Positions 1 through 11,889 of a stretch of DNA of 64,000 bases are shown here, one piece after another. Position numbers and translations under genes: made by a program. Source of the DNA: Areca catechu (lineage: Eukaryota; Streptophyta; Magnoliopsida; Arecales; Arecaceae); NCBI GenBank assembly GCA_021397845.1, contig CM038051.1, positions 15,400,327 to 15,464,326 of the forward strand. Direction: 5' to 3'. Positions within the stretch are counted from its first letter, which is position 1. The number at the start of each line of letters is the position of its first letter. Under the pieces are notes generated by a model, which saw nothing but the letters and a program-made list of their open reading frames with translations, ran no database searches and was not told where the DNA came from.

Positions 1-1065
1 TGTCGTGACCACCAAAGAGAAAATAAGCTTTTGCACTATGGGATATCGAACTTCTGTCTCATATAACACTTTACTGGTGTAGTAGATCAACTTCTGCAAG
101 TGATTGGCATCTCTTCATACTAGCATCGAACTAACTGCTTTGTTAGAGGCTGATAAATATAAGTAAAGAGTCTCTCCTTCACAGGGCTTAGAGAGTAAGG
201 AAAAATTTTCCAAGTATTCTTTCAATTTATCAAAGACAACTTTGCAGTCTTCTGTCCACTCAAAATTTTGGATTTGGCAAAAAACCTTAAAAAAGGGTAG
301 ACATCTTTCAACAGACCGGGAAATAAATTGGCTCAAAGAAGTAATTCTTCCCATTAATCTCTGTACTTCTTTTTTGCAAGTAGGATGCATCATTGTTCGA
401 AGTACTTGAATCTTTTCTGGGTTAACTTCGATCCCCCGTTTAGTGACCAAGTATCCCAGGAACTTTCCAGAAGTTACACCAAAAATACACTTGGTTGGAT
501 TCAATCTCATCTGATGATGTCTAAGACATCGAAAGACTCCTTCAGATCTGCGATATGATCAGACTTATGAAAACATTTCACAATCATATCATCAACATAA
601 GCTTCCATATTTTTTTCAATCTAATTTTTGAAGACTTTGTTGATCAGCATTTGAAAAGTTGTCCCAGCATTTTTTAATCCAAATGGCATCACTTTATAAC
701 AGTAAAGTCAGTTTTTTGTAATGAATGTAGTTTTCTCTTCATCTCCAGGATCCATTCGGATTTGGTTATAACCTGAAAAGGCATTAATAAAGCTTAACAA
801 TTGATGACCAGCTGTGGCATTGATTAATTGATCAATCTTCGGCAAAGAAAAACTGTCCTTTGGACATACTTTGTTAATATCTGTATAGTCTATGCAGATC
901 CTCCATTTGCCATTAGATTTCTTCACCATAACTACATTGGCCAGCCAATTCGGATATTGCACCTCTCTTATAAATACAGCCTCAAGAAGTTTACAAACTT
1001 CTTCATCAATAACCTTCTGCCTTTCTGGAGCAAAATTTCTTTTCTTCTACCGAACCGGCTTATAG
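1..1065 (-). pseudogene. Ty3/gypsy reverse transcriptase / RNase H remnant
   Basis: Minus-strand frames between about 1065 and 1 read as a Ty3/gypsy reverse transcriptase. The fingers region has WLANVVMVKKSNGKWRICID (950-890), followed by KDSFSLPKID and FSGYNQIRM. The catalytic YVDD box lies near 590-605, and the connection and first RNase H region occupies 510-115. Stops separate the blocks at about 708, 620 and 510, so no continuous ORF survives. It is the pol part of the degraded element covering 1-6410. The nearest relative in this window is the pol of the young element at 42553-47076, which aligns block by block. Confidence 0.85.
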
Positions 1066-1370
1066 CTGGGAGACACCTCTAGATGATGTGTGATTACTTC
1101 AGGTAGAATTCCGGGTATATCCGAAGCTGTCCAAGCAAAAATATCAGTATTATTTCGAAGAAATGTAATTTAATTTGCTTTTGACTCTTCATCTAAAAAG
1201 CTGCCAATTTGTATAAGTTTTGTTGGGTCGTCTTCGGACAATGGCACAAAAAGAGTTTTCTCTACTGGTTCTCCACAGTCTTCGACTTCATCCCTTGGAT
1301 CCAATTGGTCAAGTGTTAAGGGTTTAGCTATTTATTTATTTTGGATCATTAGACACTGGTGAGCGATCCT

Positions 1371-2240
1371 TTAATCCCCTCTCACATCTCCAATGCCTAA
1401 CCTGGTAGGAAACCGAACCAAAAGGTGATATGTGGATACTATAGCTCTAAATTTATTTAATGCCGGATGTTCCAGGATTGCATTATAAGCCGAAGATGTT
1501 CTAGCCACAATGAAATTGATGGAAAGAGTTCTTTCATATGGTTCGGACCCAAAAGTCACAAGCAAGACTATTTTTCCCTTAACCCCAACCTGATTTCCTC
1601 CGAAACCAGTTATAGGAATTGAGGACCTCTGTAATTCACGTCCAGACAATCCCATCCGAAGAAAAGCATCATACAGCAAAACATCAACAGAACTTCCATT
1701 GTCAATCATAATTTTTTTTACATCATATTTTATAATTATAGCTAAGACCACGATGGGGTCATCATGTGGAAGTTGAACTCCTTGGATATCTTCATTAGAA
1801 AAAGTGATAGAATTTTTTTCCTTGAACCTTTTGGGGATATTCTCTTCAGCTTCATTATTCCATGCAACTGACCGATGAAGCATGCCAATATTTCCATCAA
1901 TTGGTCTTTGGTGAGGCAAATCGACTTTATCATATATCCTCGGAAGAGTTACTACTTCAGCTTGAGGTTCTGAGTGGTTGATGTATTTTCCCAGATATCT
2001 CCTCTTTATCAGATCTTCAATAGCATCCCGAAACTGAAAACACTCTTCGGTATTGTGGCCATGGTCTCGGTGGAATTGGCAATATTTGCTCTTGTCCCTT
2101 GCCTTTGCAGAAGTCTTCAGGGGACGTGGCCTTTGTAAGTAGTTTTGTTTCTCAATTTCCAGCAGAACTTTCTCCCTTGGTAAGTTGAGGGATGTGTAGG
2201 CATCAAATCTATTATTCTACTGCTTGGACTTGGGGCTACG
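1371..2240 (-). pseudogene. Ty3/gypsy Gag C-terminus and aspartic protease remnant
   Basis: From 2110 to about 1960 the minus strand encodes a zinc-binding stretch (CQFHRDHGHNTEEC, a C-x2-H-x4-H-x4-C arrangement), the Tat-type Gag C-terminus. At 1919-1371 an ORF carries the retropepsin-like core with the active-site variant DNGSSVDVL, where most relatives have D-S-G or D-T-G. The right edge at 2240 is the point where a solo LTR has interrupted the frame; the rest of gag resumes at 3865. Downstream, pol frames are broken. Confidence 0.8.
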
Positions 2241-2245
2241 CCTAG

Positions 2246-3859
2246 TGTTACAGCCGTGACAGTGACGTGGCCAGGCTCAGGTACCGCCGAATGCGATCGA
2301 GCCACGTGTAAGTTTTCCCGGCCGAGTCAGCGCCACGTCTTCAAAGCCAGGATCAGCAAGACTACACCGCCGACGACTGTCTAAGGCAAACTACCCTCGC
2401 CGAGGTCGAGCTCGGCTCGGAGTTCCTCTGCCACCCCATGGGCACCCGGACCCGAAGGGGTCCGCCTAAGTGAGGTCGGCCGAGGTCAGGCGACCTCCTG
2501 CCACCTCGCCAGGTGTCCGCCCAGGAGGGGTCCGCCTAAGTGAGGTCGGCCGAGGTCAGGCGACCTCCTGCCACCTCGCCAGGTGTCCACCCAGGAGGGG
2601 TCCACCTAAGCCGAGGTCGGCTGGTCCTTCGCCCTTCGCCAGGTGGCCACCCGGAGACGGGCCCACCTCGGCCGAAGCCAGGCGACCTCCTGCCACCTCG
2701 CCAGGTGTCCGCCCAGGAGGGATCCACCTAAGCCGAGGTCGGCTGGTCCTTCGCCCTTCGCCAGGTGGCCGCCCGGAGACGGGCCCACCTCGGCCGAAGC
2801 CAGGCGACCTCCTGCCACCTCGCCAGGTGTCCGCCCAGGAGGGGTCCACCTAAGCCGAGGTCGGCCGGCCCTTCGCCCTTCGCCAGGTGGCCACCCGGAG
2901 ACGGACCCACCTCGACCGAAGCCAGGCGACCACCCACCACCTTGCCAGGTGTCCACCCGGGAGGGGTCCACCTAAGCTAAGGTCGGCTGGTCCTTCGCTC
3001 CTCACCAGTTGGCCCCCGGAGACAGGTCCACCTCGGCCGAGGTCAGACCGCTCGCACGGAGAGGGCCCTAGGGAGGAAAACGGGCCCCGAGGCCATTCCT
3101 CGGGCCGTACGAACCCCATACGGCGCTCCGTACGGAGGGCGGCGGCACGCGGAACATCGCTTGCATTGGCCCGACAGGTCCCGCAGCCGAGAGACGCGAC
3201 CCTGACGGAACATGCCCCATAGATGGATGGCGCCCATGCTTGGGGAAGAAAGCGCTCTCGCTGGGCCCGAGGCCTGACCGGTCGCCTTGCCAGCACCGCC
3301 CTCCCCCTTTTCTCTTCTGTCTTTGCCTTTTCCCTGCTGGGCCCGGCGGACGAGGTCGGAAAGCCGCCTGGCCCCCTTCACCGAAAAGGGAAAAGAGAAA
3401 AGGACGGGGGAGGGGAGTTTCCCAGGAGGAAAGGACAAGCGCACGATGAAAGGAGATAAAGAGGGAGGAATCTGGGGACGACAAGGTAAGCCAAACAAGC
3501 CTGGGGACAAGAAGAAGCACCGGCACAAGGCCTTGCTCCGGGAGAGAAACCAGAGATCCCGAGAGGGGAACACTGGACGTGAGCTCGGCAAGGAGGCCCG
3601 GCCGAGATTCTGGTCCCCAGAGCGTTTCCTTCACCAGTTAACTCTCTAAGTCTGGAACCCTTTCGAGGGTCCGGCTGGAGAGTCTGTTCCTTCTCGTCGT
3701 CTACTGACTTGACCGTCGGAGCTCCCTCGCCGGGATCCCCGGCCAGGGTCTCCTAACCCCTTTCTTGCAGGTTCTCCGCAGGCAGGGAGGCTCCTTCACC
3801 AGGCGGTCAGGAAGGATTGGCGGGTCCGTGGCACGGGCGCGGCGGCGAGAGCGGCAACA
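2246..3859 (+). mobile_element. Solo LTR of the 36047-48744 Tat family, with TSD CCTAG
   Basis: The segment starts TGTTACAGCCGTGACAGTGA and ends GCGGCAACA. It is the reverse complement, over its length, of the 1.63-kb LTRs at 36047-37672 and 47118-48744, so its sense strand is the plus strand. It is flanked by perfect 5-bp direct repeats CCTAG (2241-2245 and 3860-3864). There is no internal region, so it is a solo LTR, the usual product of LTR-LTR recombination. It sits antisense inside the gag of the degraded element. ORFs of 60-190 codons on both strands here are by-products of GC-rich repeats. Confidence 0.93.
2440..3040 (+). repeat. GC-rich tandem repeats inside the solo LTR
   Basis: Units of about 121 bp recur (starts near 2598, 2719, 2840 and 2962), each built around GGGGTCCACCTAAGCCGAGG and a GCCAGGTGTCC box. 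They are preceded by a shorter unit of about 70 bp repeated at about 2450 and 2520. The same satellite-like block occurs in opposite orientation in the full-length element LTRs. Confidence 0.85.
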
Positions 3860-3864
3860 CCTAG

Positions 3865-5007
3865 GATTCAAAGCATTACTAGAAGATGCGGGCATATTTG
3901 GTCCCTTTGCGCTTTTCTTCTTAGAAGGGTGTCTCCCTTCAGCAAGTCTTCAGCTTGCTACTTGTTCTTCAGCGACAGTATACTTCTGAGCCCTTGCCAG
4001 TAATTCGGCATAGCTCATTGAAAATCTTTTATCCAGGAAAAAAGTAAACCTGGATGACTTGAGACCCTTTTTCAAAGCAGACATGGCCACATGCTCATTT
4101 AGATTTGGAATCTCCGAAGTGGCCGAATTAAAGCGATGTACAAATTCTTTCAAACTTTCTCCTTCATTCTGCTGGAGGAGAAACAAGCTATCAGTATTGC
4201 ACGGCATCTTCTGGCATGTTCTGAAGTGTGAAACAAATTGCCGCTCTAGTTCAGCAAAAGAATGTATGGTCTTCGGCGGTAAGCTCGAGTACCACATTCG
4301 AGCAGATCTTCTCAAAGTAGCAGGAAAAGCAAGATAGTATAAAGCATATGTTGCTCCTTGCACCATCATGTGAGCCTTATAACTCCCTAGATGGTCAAGA
4401 GGGTCCGTAGTCCCATCATAAGCTTCTAGCTGTGGAATCTTGAAATGCCTAGGGATAACCTCATCCATGATTCGATCAGAGAAAGGAGGTTGGGAGTTGA
4501 AAGTTATGACTTCATCATTTCTCCTCTGATCTGAAACCTGGCTATCTCTGCTTGCATAGACTTGAATTTTTCTTCAAATTCACAGTTTATCTCTCTCTGT
4601 CTAGCTCCTTCAAGTACAAAACTTCTGAAAGAAACAGAAAGAGAGCGCCCGATCCTCTTCTTTTCATTGTGATCTCCTGTTTGTCGATCTGAAGGGGAGG
4701 CATAGTGATCATGAGATAACCGGATCTGTGAGGAACTTGGACTGAGCTCTCGATATCGATCTTCTTTTCTTTCAGTTTGATGGCTGGGCTGCGAGATAGG
4801 TGGTGGACACTGCCTTTGAGTAGCGGCTTCTTGTAGATTTTGGACTAACACCGTCAAGGCATCTACCCTGTTCAAGAGGGCTTCAAATTGATGTTGCCCC
4901 ACCATCAACATAGGAGGTTGCATTCCATGATCTGCTGGAAGATCGTCTGCTGGACGAGCATGTTGCTCCCTGCTCATGGATGCATTTTGAACCTTCCCTT
5001 TCACCAT
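3865..5007 (-). pseudogene. Ty3/gypsy Gag remnant
   Basis: Two minus-strand ORFs, 5007-4504 and 4468-3950, together form a Gag N-terminus and the retrotransposon Gag core (HFKIPQLEAYDGTTDPLDHL, then the conserved RMWYSSLP and FVHRFN segments). They are separated by a short frame break near 4470-4504, and the 3' end is interrupted at 3859 by the solo LTR. Many palm or monocot Tat elements share this YDGTTDPLDHL signature, and it recurs in the outer element (50770-50850) and the young element (about 46300-46370). It is a structural capsid-like protein in the active relatives and is non-functional here. Confidence 0.85.
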
Positions 5008-5053
5008 TTTTGCTTGAGTGAAGCTCTCCTTTAATCAGAGGAAACAAATCCTT

Positions 5054-5071
5054 CCCCTTCCTAGCGCGCCA
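5054..5071 (-). other. Primer-binding site of the degraded element
   Basis: Directly inside the 5' LTR, after a GAT spacer, the minus strand reads TGGCGCGCTAGGAAGGGG. The same site in near-identical form (TGGCGCGCCAGGTAGGGG) lies beside the 5' LTR of the young element, which supports both boundaries. Sites like this in Tat elements have been assigned to tRNA-Arg; I could not check the tRNA pairing. Confidence 0.7.
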
Positions 5072-5074
5072 ATC

Positions 5075-6410
5075 TGTTGATGCTGAATCCTCGCAGATCG
5101 GATGGAGTGGTTCACCCACTGGTTCGCCGTCGACCGGAACCTACAAAATAGATCCCCTGACCGGAAATTTTCTAGCGGGGGACACTTCGATGCCAAAGTT
5201 AGCAAGAACTCAGGCAGTAGAATGGAGAGCTCGAGAAGCAGAGGGGAAAAGGAAAGAATTCAAATGATCTGGAGTTAGCTTAGCTTATCTCGAGTGTCCC
5301 CTCTTACCAGTATTTCTAGGCATAAGCGTAACTACTTACGGTTATGGGAGTTGGCAAACAAAACCTCATCATAACTGTAAATAGTAGTGGTCAGAAAATT
5401 AGTTATTCCGTAATTATCCAATCTAAAGATTTCGACTATATGGACGGTTGCAACAACCAGAACAGACTTCAACTGTTTGGGATTAGAAAAGCCCACATGT
5501 TCGATATGCCTCATTCTTTTAGAGAAGATCCGAAGTTAACCCAATATTCTCTTTAGTAGCGCTCCTAGAGTGAATGTTTAGCTATACACTTCGGATAAAT
5601 TTTTTTGGAACTAACAAAGAAAAATAGATAAATACTTACAGTAATCTTGAAAACAAGATAACATACTCTTCGGACCAGGCAGAAGATACGAAGCCGAAGG
5701 TATAAAATCGATAAGCTTAGTCTTCGGACCATGCTGAAGATACGAAGCCGAAAATATAAATTCTTCAGCCGAAGGTATAAAATCGATAGGCTTAGTCTTC
5801 GGACCATGCTGAAAATACGAAACCAAAGATATAAAATTGATAGGCTTGGTCTTCAAACCTGGCTTAAGATACGAGGCCGAAGATATACAATGTATCCTTT
5901 TGTGGATCAGAATTTTCATCAAGTCCAGGAGATATTTTCCTTAGTATACTGATTTGACTGATAAACGAAAATTTGGAATTGGTTCAAAGAATGAACTAGT
6001 AATTGTTTTAAAATTAAACCAGAATAACATAATAGTATCATTGCTGTAATTGTTTTAGTATTAAAAAGTTGGGTTGATTTACGAAAGAAGAATATAAAAG
6101 TAAGGCTAATCATACCTAGAAGATAATAATGACCATTTGTGGGCTTTAAAGAAACGTTAGGCTACATGGAGAAGCCCGGAGTTCTGAGACAGATCAGGGC
6201 TGATCATGAGCTAGGCTTGGGCACAAAAAAATATTAAAAGTTAAATAAATCTGGTCTAAAGAACGGCTAAAAATAAATATAATTTCAGCAGGGATCGCTC
6301 AGCCTATGATCAGCTTTACTCCAAAATTGCTAAGCTGTCCTTAAAATGACTACTAGAAGCTCATGCGATTCTCGACCACCTTAACTTAAAAAGCTAATAG
6401 GAGGGCAACA
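5075..6410 (-). repeat. 5' LTR of the degraded Tat-like element
   Basis: The left boundary is fixed by the adjacent primer site and the TGTTG start at 5075. The right boundary at 6410 (GGGCAACA) is inferred from the inverted match TGTTG/CAACA and is less certain. The LTR contains about four tandem units of 54 bp (5668-5893; one is expanded to 75 bp), each starting CTTCGGACC. Confidence 0.6.
5668..5893. repeat. 54-bp tandem repeat in LTR
   Basis: Four units begin at 5668, 5722, 5797 and 5851 with CTTCGGACC or a variant, and continue with GAAGATACGAAGCCGAAG-like sequence. The second carries a roughly 21-bp extra segment. Confidence 0.85.
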
Positions 6411-6907
6411 ATGTCCCCCAACCATGCAGCAAGTTCACTGATATATGTAAGCTTAATTCTTTTGATTACTTTTTTTTTTTTTTTTTTTTTTATCTTGTTC
6501 TCATTTCTCTAATTTCAGACTATTGTATCAATTGATGTTGCTGCTTTAGTGCAATTTCTCGTCTACTATATGTCAGCTATTGTAGATGGGTCCCAAATTA
6601 AGTATAATATAAAATGACCACCAGACACAACTTGTACTATTCCATAATTTCCAGGAAATTTATACGATTTTCTTTCACTAATAAATTCTTTCTGCAACCT
6701 TTGATGGTTCCAACTGCAAGGTGCCCCGTTGTGGGGCTTTTATAAATTCCTCGCTTTTGATTAAAAGATTTTTGTTTGAAAGAACGAAAGATATGAATGA
6801 AGTGGTTGTTACATGCGCATCACCTTTAGATATGGGTGATGACTAATGAAACGGACACTAAGATTCCATGCTTTGTATGTTAATTTACCATGCCGCAAGT
6901 GCTCCTG

Positions 6908-6960
<53 letters not shown>

Positions 6961-7380
6961 TGTATCATGTCATAAAAGTTGAGAGATATCCCGTAAACCT
7001 TTTCGGTCCTCGGGTAACAAAATAAATATTTCATTTTGGATGATGCTTCTGGTTGGAAAAGTTATGCAGCTGCCATGCAACTTTTTTGTTACTCAACTTG
7101 TAATGAGAAACTGATATATCATAGCCATGTAATTCTTCATATTTTTTTGTCCCTTCTTTTTTCTTTTTTTTTTTTTAAAAAAAAATTATGGAGATTTATA
7201 GGTTAACCTAGCACTGCGCAAATTTTTCTCTCCCCTATTTTATCTCATGATTTATATGCACATGCTTGGTTACCGCAATATAAATAAATTTAAAAGTATT
7301 TATATATATAAAAAGAGAGTTGAACTTGGGATATGGAAAGTTGAACTTGGTTAGATTCGGAAAGATTTAGAATCTCTATT
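6411..7380. other. Gene-free AT-rich region
   Basis: No coding signal is visible. It holds a poly-T run (about 6470-6491), an (AT)n microsatellite (6910-6956) and short A/T tracts near 7160-7190. Confidence 0.7.
6910..6956. repeat. (AT)n microsatellite
   Basis: Uninterrupted AT dinucleotides for about 46 bp. Confidence 0.95.
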
Positions 7381-7806
7381 AGGGTTGGCAATGTGTCGGA
7401 TTTGGATCGGATCATCCAAAATCTATATTCATCATACTAAAAAGTTTTTCATCCCATATCCGTCTCGGATTGGATCGGGTTGGATATATATAAAAAAAAA
7501 AATCATGTTTGAATCGGATCAGGTTGGATACACCCGGTCTCATAAAATCTAGTTTACTTAAAACCTAAACAAGTCGAATCGAGTCAGGTCGGACCGGATA
7601 TATCTGTCCCATATCTAATTTACTTAAATATTTTATGAACATAAATTTTTTTTATATGTAAACGGGTCAAATTTGGATCGGAACGTATTGCAATCCATAC
7701 CCGATCCGAATCCGATCGAATTTTTTTATATAATCAAGTTTTACTCGTCTCATTAAGATCGGGTCGGATCGGATATCTACCGGATCAGTAAAAATTACCA
7801 TCCCCA
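7381..7806. mobile_element. Possible hAT-type MITE rich in CGGATCGGA motifs
   Basis: The stretch opens AGGGTTGGCAATGTGTCGG and closes GTAAAAATTACCATCCCCA, an imperfect inverted pair. The body is dominated by permutations of GGATCGGATC. Plant hAT-type MITEs often begin AGGGATGGCAAT and have such bodies. The flanks do not give a clean 8-bp duplication, so the boundaries and class are uncertain. Confidence 0.4.
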
Positions 7807-9177
7807 AGAATTCTCAAATTTTTTATTATTTAGTTACATATATTTTCATATAACAAAATTAAAAAAATAAAAAAATAAAAAATAATTATAATAAAAAATA
7901 AATTAAAATATTCTAACCATGCTTGACACGAAGTGTGAAATGTGCAAAGTAAGTCGTTCGGTCTTGTATTTTAAATCATTCCTTTCATGTATTTATTCTT
8001 TCATGCGGAATATATGGCCAAGGATAATAAATGCTTCACAATGGACAAATGAAAAACCCTTTATTCAGTTTGCATTTTATAGGTACGTGTTAGATTCGAT
8101 ACTAAAAGCTTTGATACGCGGTATCTAAGTGGCATTGCTTTGAGATGGAACCTACTTAGAAAAACCCACTCAAATGGTCGTGAGAATCCAACTAAATGGA
8201 AAAGGTAATAATATATGCTTCTACCCGTGGCTTGCTCAAGATTCATACCTAACATCGTATATTTCTGTGGAAACCCAAAAAGAGTCATGGACCATGGTCT
8301 TCCAAAAAGTGTAAAAGAGCCCTTGAGATCAGTCCACCAGTACTTGGAATTCAGGGGCAGACCTTTAAATATTGTACACAACCAGTCCTGTCTATATTAA
8401 TTGTGTGGTAGAGGTGGGTGAATCCTGGAAAGGAAAAGGTTATGATTGTCCTTGACATAATTTATGGAAAAGATTACTATTCAGGACCATAAAAGATCAA
8501 ACCGGAGAGAGCCGGGAACATGGAAATGCCCTTTCCAACCAGATCAATTCTTACCTTTTTTTTTTTTTTTTTTTTTTTCTAAACACAAAGCTATTAAATT
8601 GCAGAAGACCCATGTTTATCCACATAGCATATCCTTTTTAGTGAAAGAAAAAGGAGAGATGCCCCTTTGGAATTTGGATAGTCATGCAAGGAAAAGTGAT
8701 GATTTGATTAAAGTAACAAGAGGGGTTGAATTGTTTTAATGAAGATTTCTTGATAAACAAGTCCTGCTTGCCTTGACACAACTAAAGGCTTCCCCAGTTA
8801 AACTGTTTTGAAAGGAAAGGAAAGCAAGCTAGGAAAAAAATTCCAAAGCCAGCCAAGACTTAATTTCCATCCTGGATAAGGTAACAAGAAATTAATTATT
8901 GTGGTTGCTTTGGTGAAGATGCTATTACTACTTGAAATACAACCTTCATCCTTGTGAAGGGTTGGGCTACAAATGAACCGAGCCATTATTCAAGAACAAC
9001 ATATTCATCCTAATAGGATCATTCGAGCTCGATCATTAAGAAAGAAGTTACGGTAAAACTTTTTTTTGCCAATATTTAGCATGGTCCGTCCTTATCTTGC
9101 ATAAGTTGTCGGGACCTTGGGCTCCACTTAATAACAAACCTAATTCAATTAGGAAAGGAGCAAACTCTGAACAACTA

Positions 9178-9183
9178 TCTATC

Positions 9184-9242
<59 letters not shown>
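9178..9242. repeat. (TCTA)n/(AT)n compound microsatellite
   Basis: TCTA repeats run into AT repeats. Confidence 0.9.
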
Positions 9243-9866
9243 GGTCGAGCTTTGCTTGATCTTTATTAACATCTAAAATATGAACCACAAGGTTTGATCG
9301 GATAAGATGCCAACAAAATGCTACGATCATGGATACATGTGACATAAAAAACCATCTTGGTATACGGCGATGGCACCGACATCTATGGTGTTAGCCAGGG
9401 CTTGATCAGACAAGACATCAGCCAAATGATAGAGTCTAGGATATGTATGGTATGAATGATTGGGTGATATGGTAGGTGCTATGTAACATTTCCCTGACGA
9501 GACAATATTTGGGTTGGGGATGGTCCACCCTAGGAAGGGTTGGGACCAGTAATTGATGAGAGCCGGAGGCTATGGACTACTACACAACATAAATGAGAAG
9601 ATGAAGGAAAAGAAAGACAAAGTAAAAGATTCAAACAGCTCCAAATATCTAATGCTAACCGTTCCCTTTTCAAGCTTTCAGTGCTCGCTGCTCGCCATAA
9701 AAAGAACCCATGTTACCCCAACCGCCGTGTCAATCTTCTTAACTCGGCCAAAGCCGTGATGGTATTGGTCAGACATCCTTACACTGAATTTGAGCAATCG
9801 ACAAAGGTCACATGGCCAAAATTCATTGTGAAATGCGACCATTTTCAAGCCACTGCTCAAGGGTCC

Positions 9867-9870
<4 letters not shown>

Positions 9871-9923
<53 letters not shown>
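9871..9923. repeat. (AT)n microsatellite
   Basis: About 26 AT units. It creates spurious poly-Ile/Tyr ORFs on both strands. Confidence 0.95.
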
Positions 9924-9929
<6 letters not shown>

Positions 9930-11294
9930 AAAAATCCTTGCAAAAATCTCCATTCTCTAATTTTTTTTTTTAAAAAAAAAAATAAATTGATTGGATCAGG
10001 TTCGCCAGCATACCGGTGGACCGGTCCAATCCTAAATCAACACGCGCATATATTTTTGCTCTTTTCTTTTCTTTTTTCTTTTTTTTCCTCCCGATTTTTG
10101 CAGCTGGATTGGCCAGTTACTGAGTTGATGAATCAGATCCAACCAATAATTTCTCCTCTCTTAATTTTTGTTCCTTATCTTTGTGTGAGAGATTGTGTGG
10201 CTCGTTACTTAAAAGCACTTGGCTAACTCGACTCGAACTGGCTAAATATTTGGGTATGATATGTAGGTCTGATCATATGGATGTTTTGTACACTGAAATA
10301 CCTTGAACCCGCATGAGCTTTTACTCTCCTGCCTTTAGATGCATGAATTCATTCGGAGGCAATCCAATCCTGGTTTTAGCTCGATGTGGGAGTTTGCGGA
10401 GGATGGGATGCCATGATAGGTGATCTAAGCCTTCCATGGGTTGGGAAAAATGTAGATGAGAAAAAAAGGAATCCGGTGTGTTTTTGAAATTAATATAGAT
10501 TTGCTAATGGACATATTATATTCATCCATCAGATGAATGAATGAATGAATGCATGCTAGGTCTTAGGTGTCTATGATAGTGCACCAACCTAGATGCCGGA
10601 TCACTGCGACATGTAGTTGATATACACAAGGAAGCAGGAAAAGAAATGCTAAATGGTCCCATGAATGAAACGTTGCTTTATTACCTTCATCACCATGTGC
10701 ATGGCAAATATGTAGCACTAATGCATGCACCCCATACTTTAGTCACCATCCCCATTGAAAAGGATGATTAGATTCTTTGCTTGCCTCTTCATGAGAACTA
10801 TAACAAAACTATCACCATTCCCCTGCCTTGATTCTTATATAAGCTGCAATTAATATGATGGATGCACCAACAAATTCAAAACATACCTAGGCCATTCCTA
10901 TTCCTTCCTACTTAATTTTTCCGTGCGGCCTGCACTATAACTCCAATAAAAACATTAAGTGCAGGCACCAGCAAACAAAGCTACTGAAGTCTCTGTTCCA
11001 GGAAATTTGGATTCAAATTTCATCATCATGGGAGTTGGAGAGATGAGGGCTTTTTTTTGAGAGGGGGGTTTGGAGAAAGAGAGATAAGTATGGACTTCAT
11101 TATCTATCAATTTTTTTAATCACTAAATAAATAAATTAGTAGTGGTAGAATTTGCAAGACATTAATTTTGCCGTCAAGTACTGAACAGCAAACCCTGACC
11201 CAATAAATTAGAAGCCTCTTTTGTCAAACTTATTTACTTGGGGCTTTTCCTATCCATACTGGTGTGAAGCATTAAATAATGAACTGCCTCCTTT

Positions 11295-11355
11295 TTATAG
11301 CTCTTTATATAGCCGTAGCATGGGTCACACCTCTCCCCCTACTCCCATCTCGCCT

Positions 11356-11394
<39 letters not shown>

Positions 11395-11397
11395 CTG
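11295..11397 (+). promoter_or_regulatory. Dof core promoter and CT-rich 5' leader
   Basis: A TATA-like stretch, TTTATATAG, lies at about 11305-11313, roughly 85-90 bp upstream of the start codon. It is followed by a pyrimidine-rich leader ending in a (CT)n tract (about 11361-11391), typical of plant 5' UTRs. The transcription start is inferred, not shown. Confidence 0.5.
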
Positions 11398-11889
11398 ATG
11401 ATGGCCGACGTCGAAATGAATGGCAGCGGCGAAGCGCCGGGCTTCAAACTCTTCGGAACGGTGATCATTACGGAAGACAGGAGGCCAAAGGAGGAGGAGG
11501 AGGGGGAGAGGCCGGCGGCGGCCGTAGCGGCGGAGGGGGAAGCGGAGGCGGCGGCGAGGGGGGCGGCGCTGCCGTGCCCGAGGTGCAAGAGCAAGGAGAC
11601 CAAGTTCTGCTACTTCAATAACTACAACGTGAATCAGCCCCGCCACTTCTGCAAAGCCTGCCACCGCTACTGGACCGCCGGCGGCACCCTCCGCAACGTC
11701 CCCGTCGGCGCCGGACGCCGGAAGAACCGCCCCGCCCCCCGCGGCGGCAACGCCGCCGCCGCCTGCGTCCTCGAGTACCCCTCCTCTCTTTACATGGATG
11801 GCGGGGAGGTCGAGCGGTGGCTCCTCCTGCCAGAGCCGCCGGCGGCGAGGCAGCGGACGGATGCCAGCTTCAGACGTGGACTTCGTTGA
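11398..11889 (+). CDS. DOF1.5: Dof zinc-finger transcription factor, DOF1.5/COG1-like
   Basis: Single-exon, 163-aa protein starting at the first of two adjacent ATGs (11398 or 11401). The Dof finger, C-x2-C-x21-C-x2-C, uses Cys60, Cys63, Cys85 and Cys88, followed by the basic stretch ending GAGRRKNR (residues 58-110). Dof proteins bind AAAG-core sites in the nucleus. The short length and the FKLFG motif near residue 16-20 match the DOF1.5/COG1 subgroup, which in Arabidopsis modulates phytochrome signalling. An acidic, Ala-rich linker precedes the finger. The end (RTDASFRRGLR) does not show the VKRLR-type tail I expect for this subgroup, so a late frameshift or natural divergence is possible. 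GC-rich coding sequence contrasts with the AT-rich surroundings, as is usual for monocot Dof genes. Confidence 0.92.
   Translation: MMADVEMNGSGEAPGFKLFGTVIITEDRRPKEEEEGERPAAAVAAEGEAEAAARGAALPCPRCKSKETKFCYFNNYNVNQPRHFCKACHRYWTAGGTLRNVPVGAGRRKNRPAPRGGNAAAACVLEYPSSLYMDGGEVERWLLLPEPPAARQRTDASFRRGLR

Larger units (their letters stand above)
1..6410 (-). mobile_element. Degraded Tat-like Ty3/gypsy LTR retrotransposon, cut by the window edge
   Basis: Reading the minus strand from right to left gives a 5' LTR (6410-5075), a primer-binding site, gag, an aspartic protease and reverse transcriptase with part of RNase H, in the order expected for Ty3/gypsy. The integrase and 3' LTR would lie left of base 1. 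Coding parts are broken by stops and frameshifts and by a solo LTR of another family at 2246-3859. The primer site and the gag sequence resemble those of the complete element at 36047-48744, which supports a Tat-lineage assignment. No target duplication can be checked because the other end is outside the window. Confidence 0.85.
7807..11290. other. Long intergenic region upstream of the Dof gene
   Basis: No gene could be supported. Short ORFs (for example 8464-8739 and 9553-9759) show no family signature or codon pattern. It contains poly-T (about 8557-8578) and simple repeats: TCTA and AT runs at 9178-9242 and (AT)n at 9871-9923. The last kilobase is presumably Dof promoter sequence. Confidence 0.6.

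Noticed and set aside
9681..9953. ORFs ending in long Ile/Tyr runs
   Set aside because: Created by an (AT)n microsatellite.
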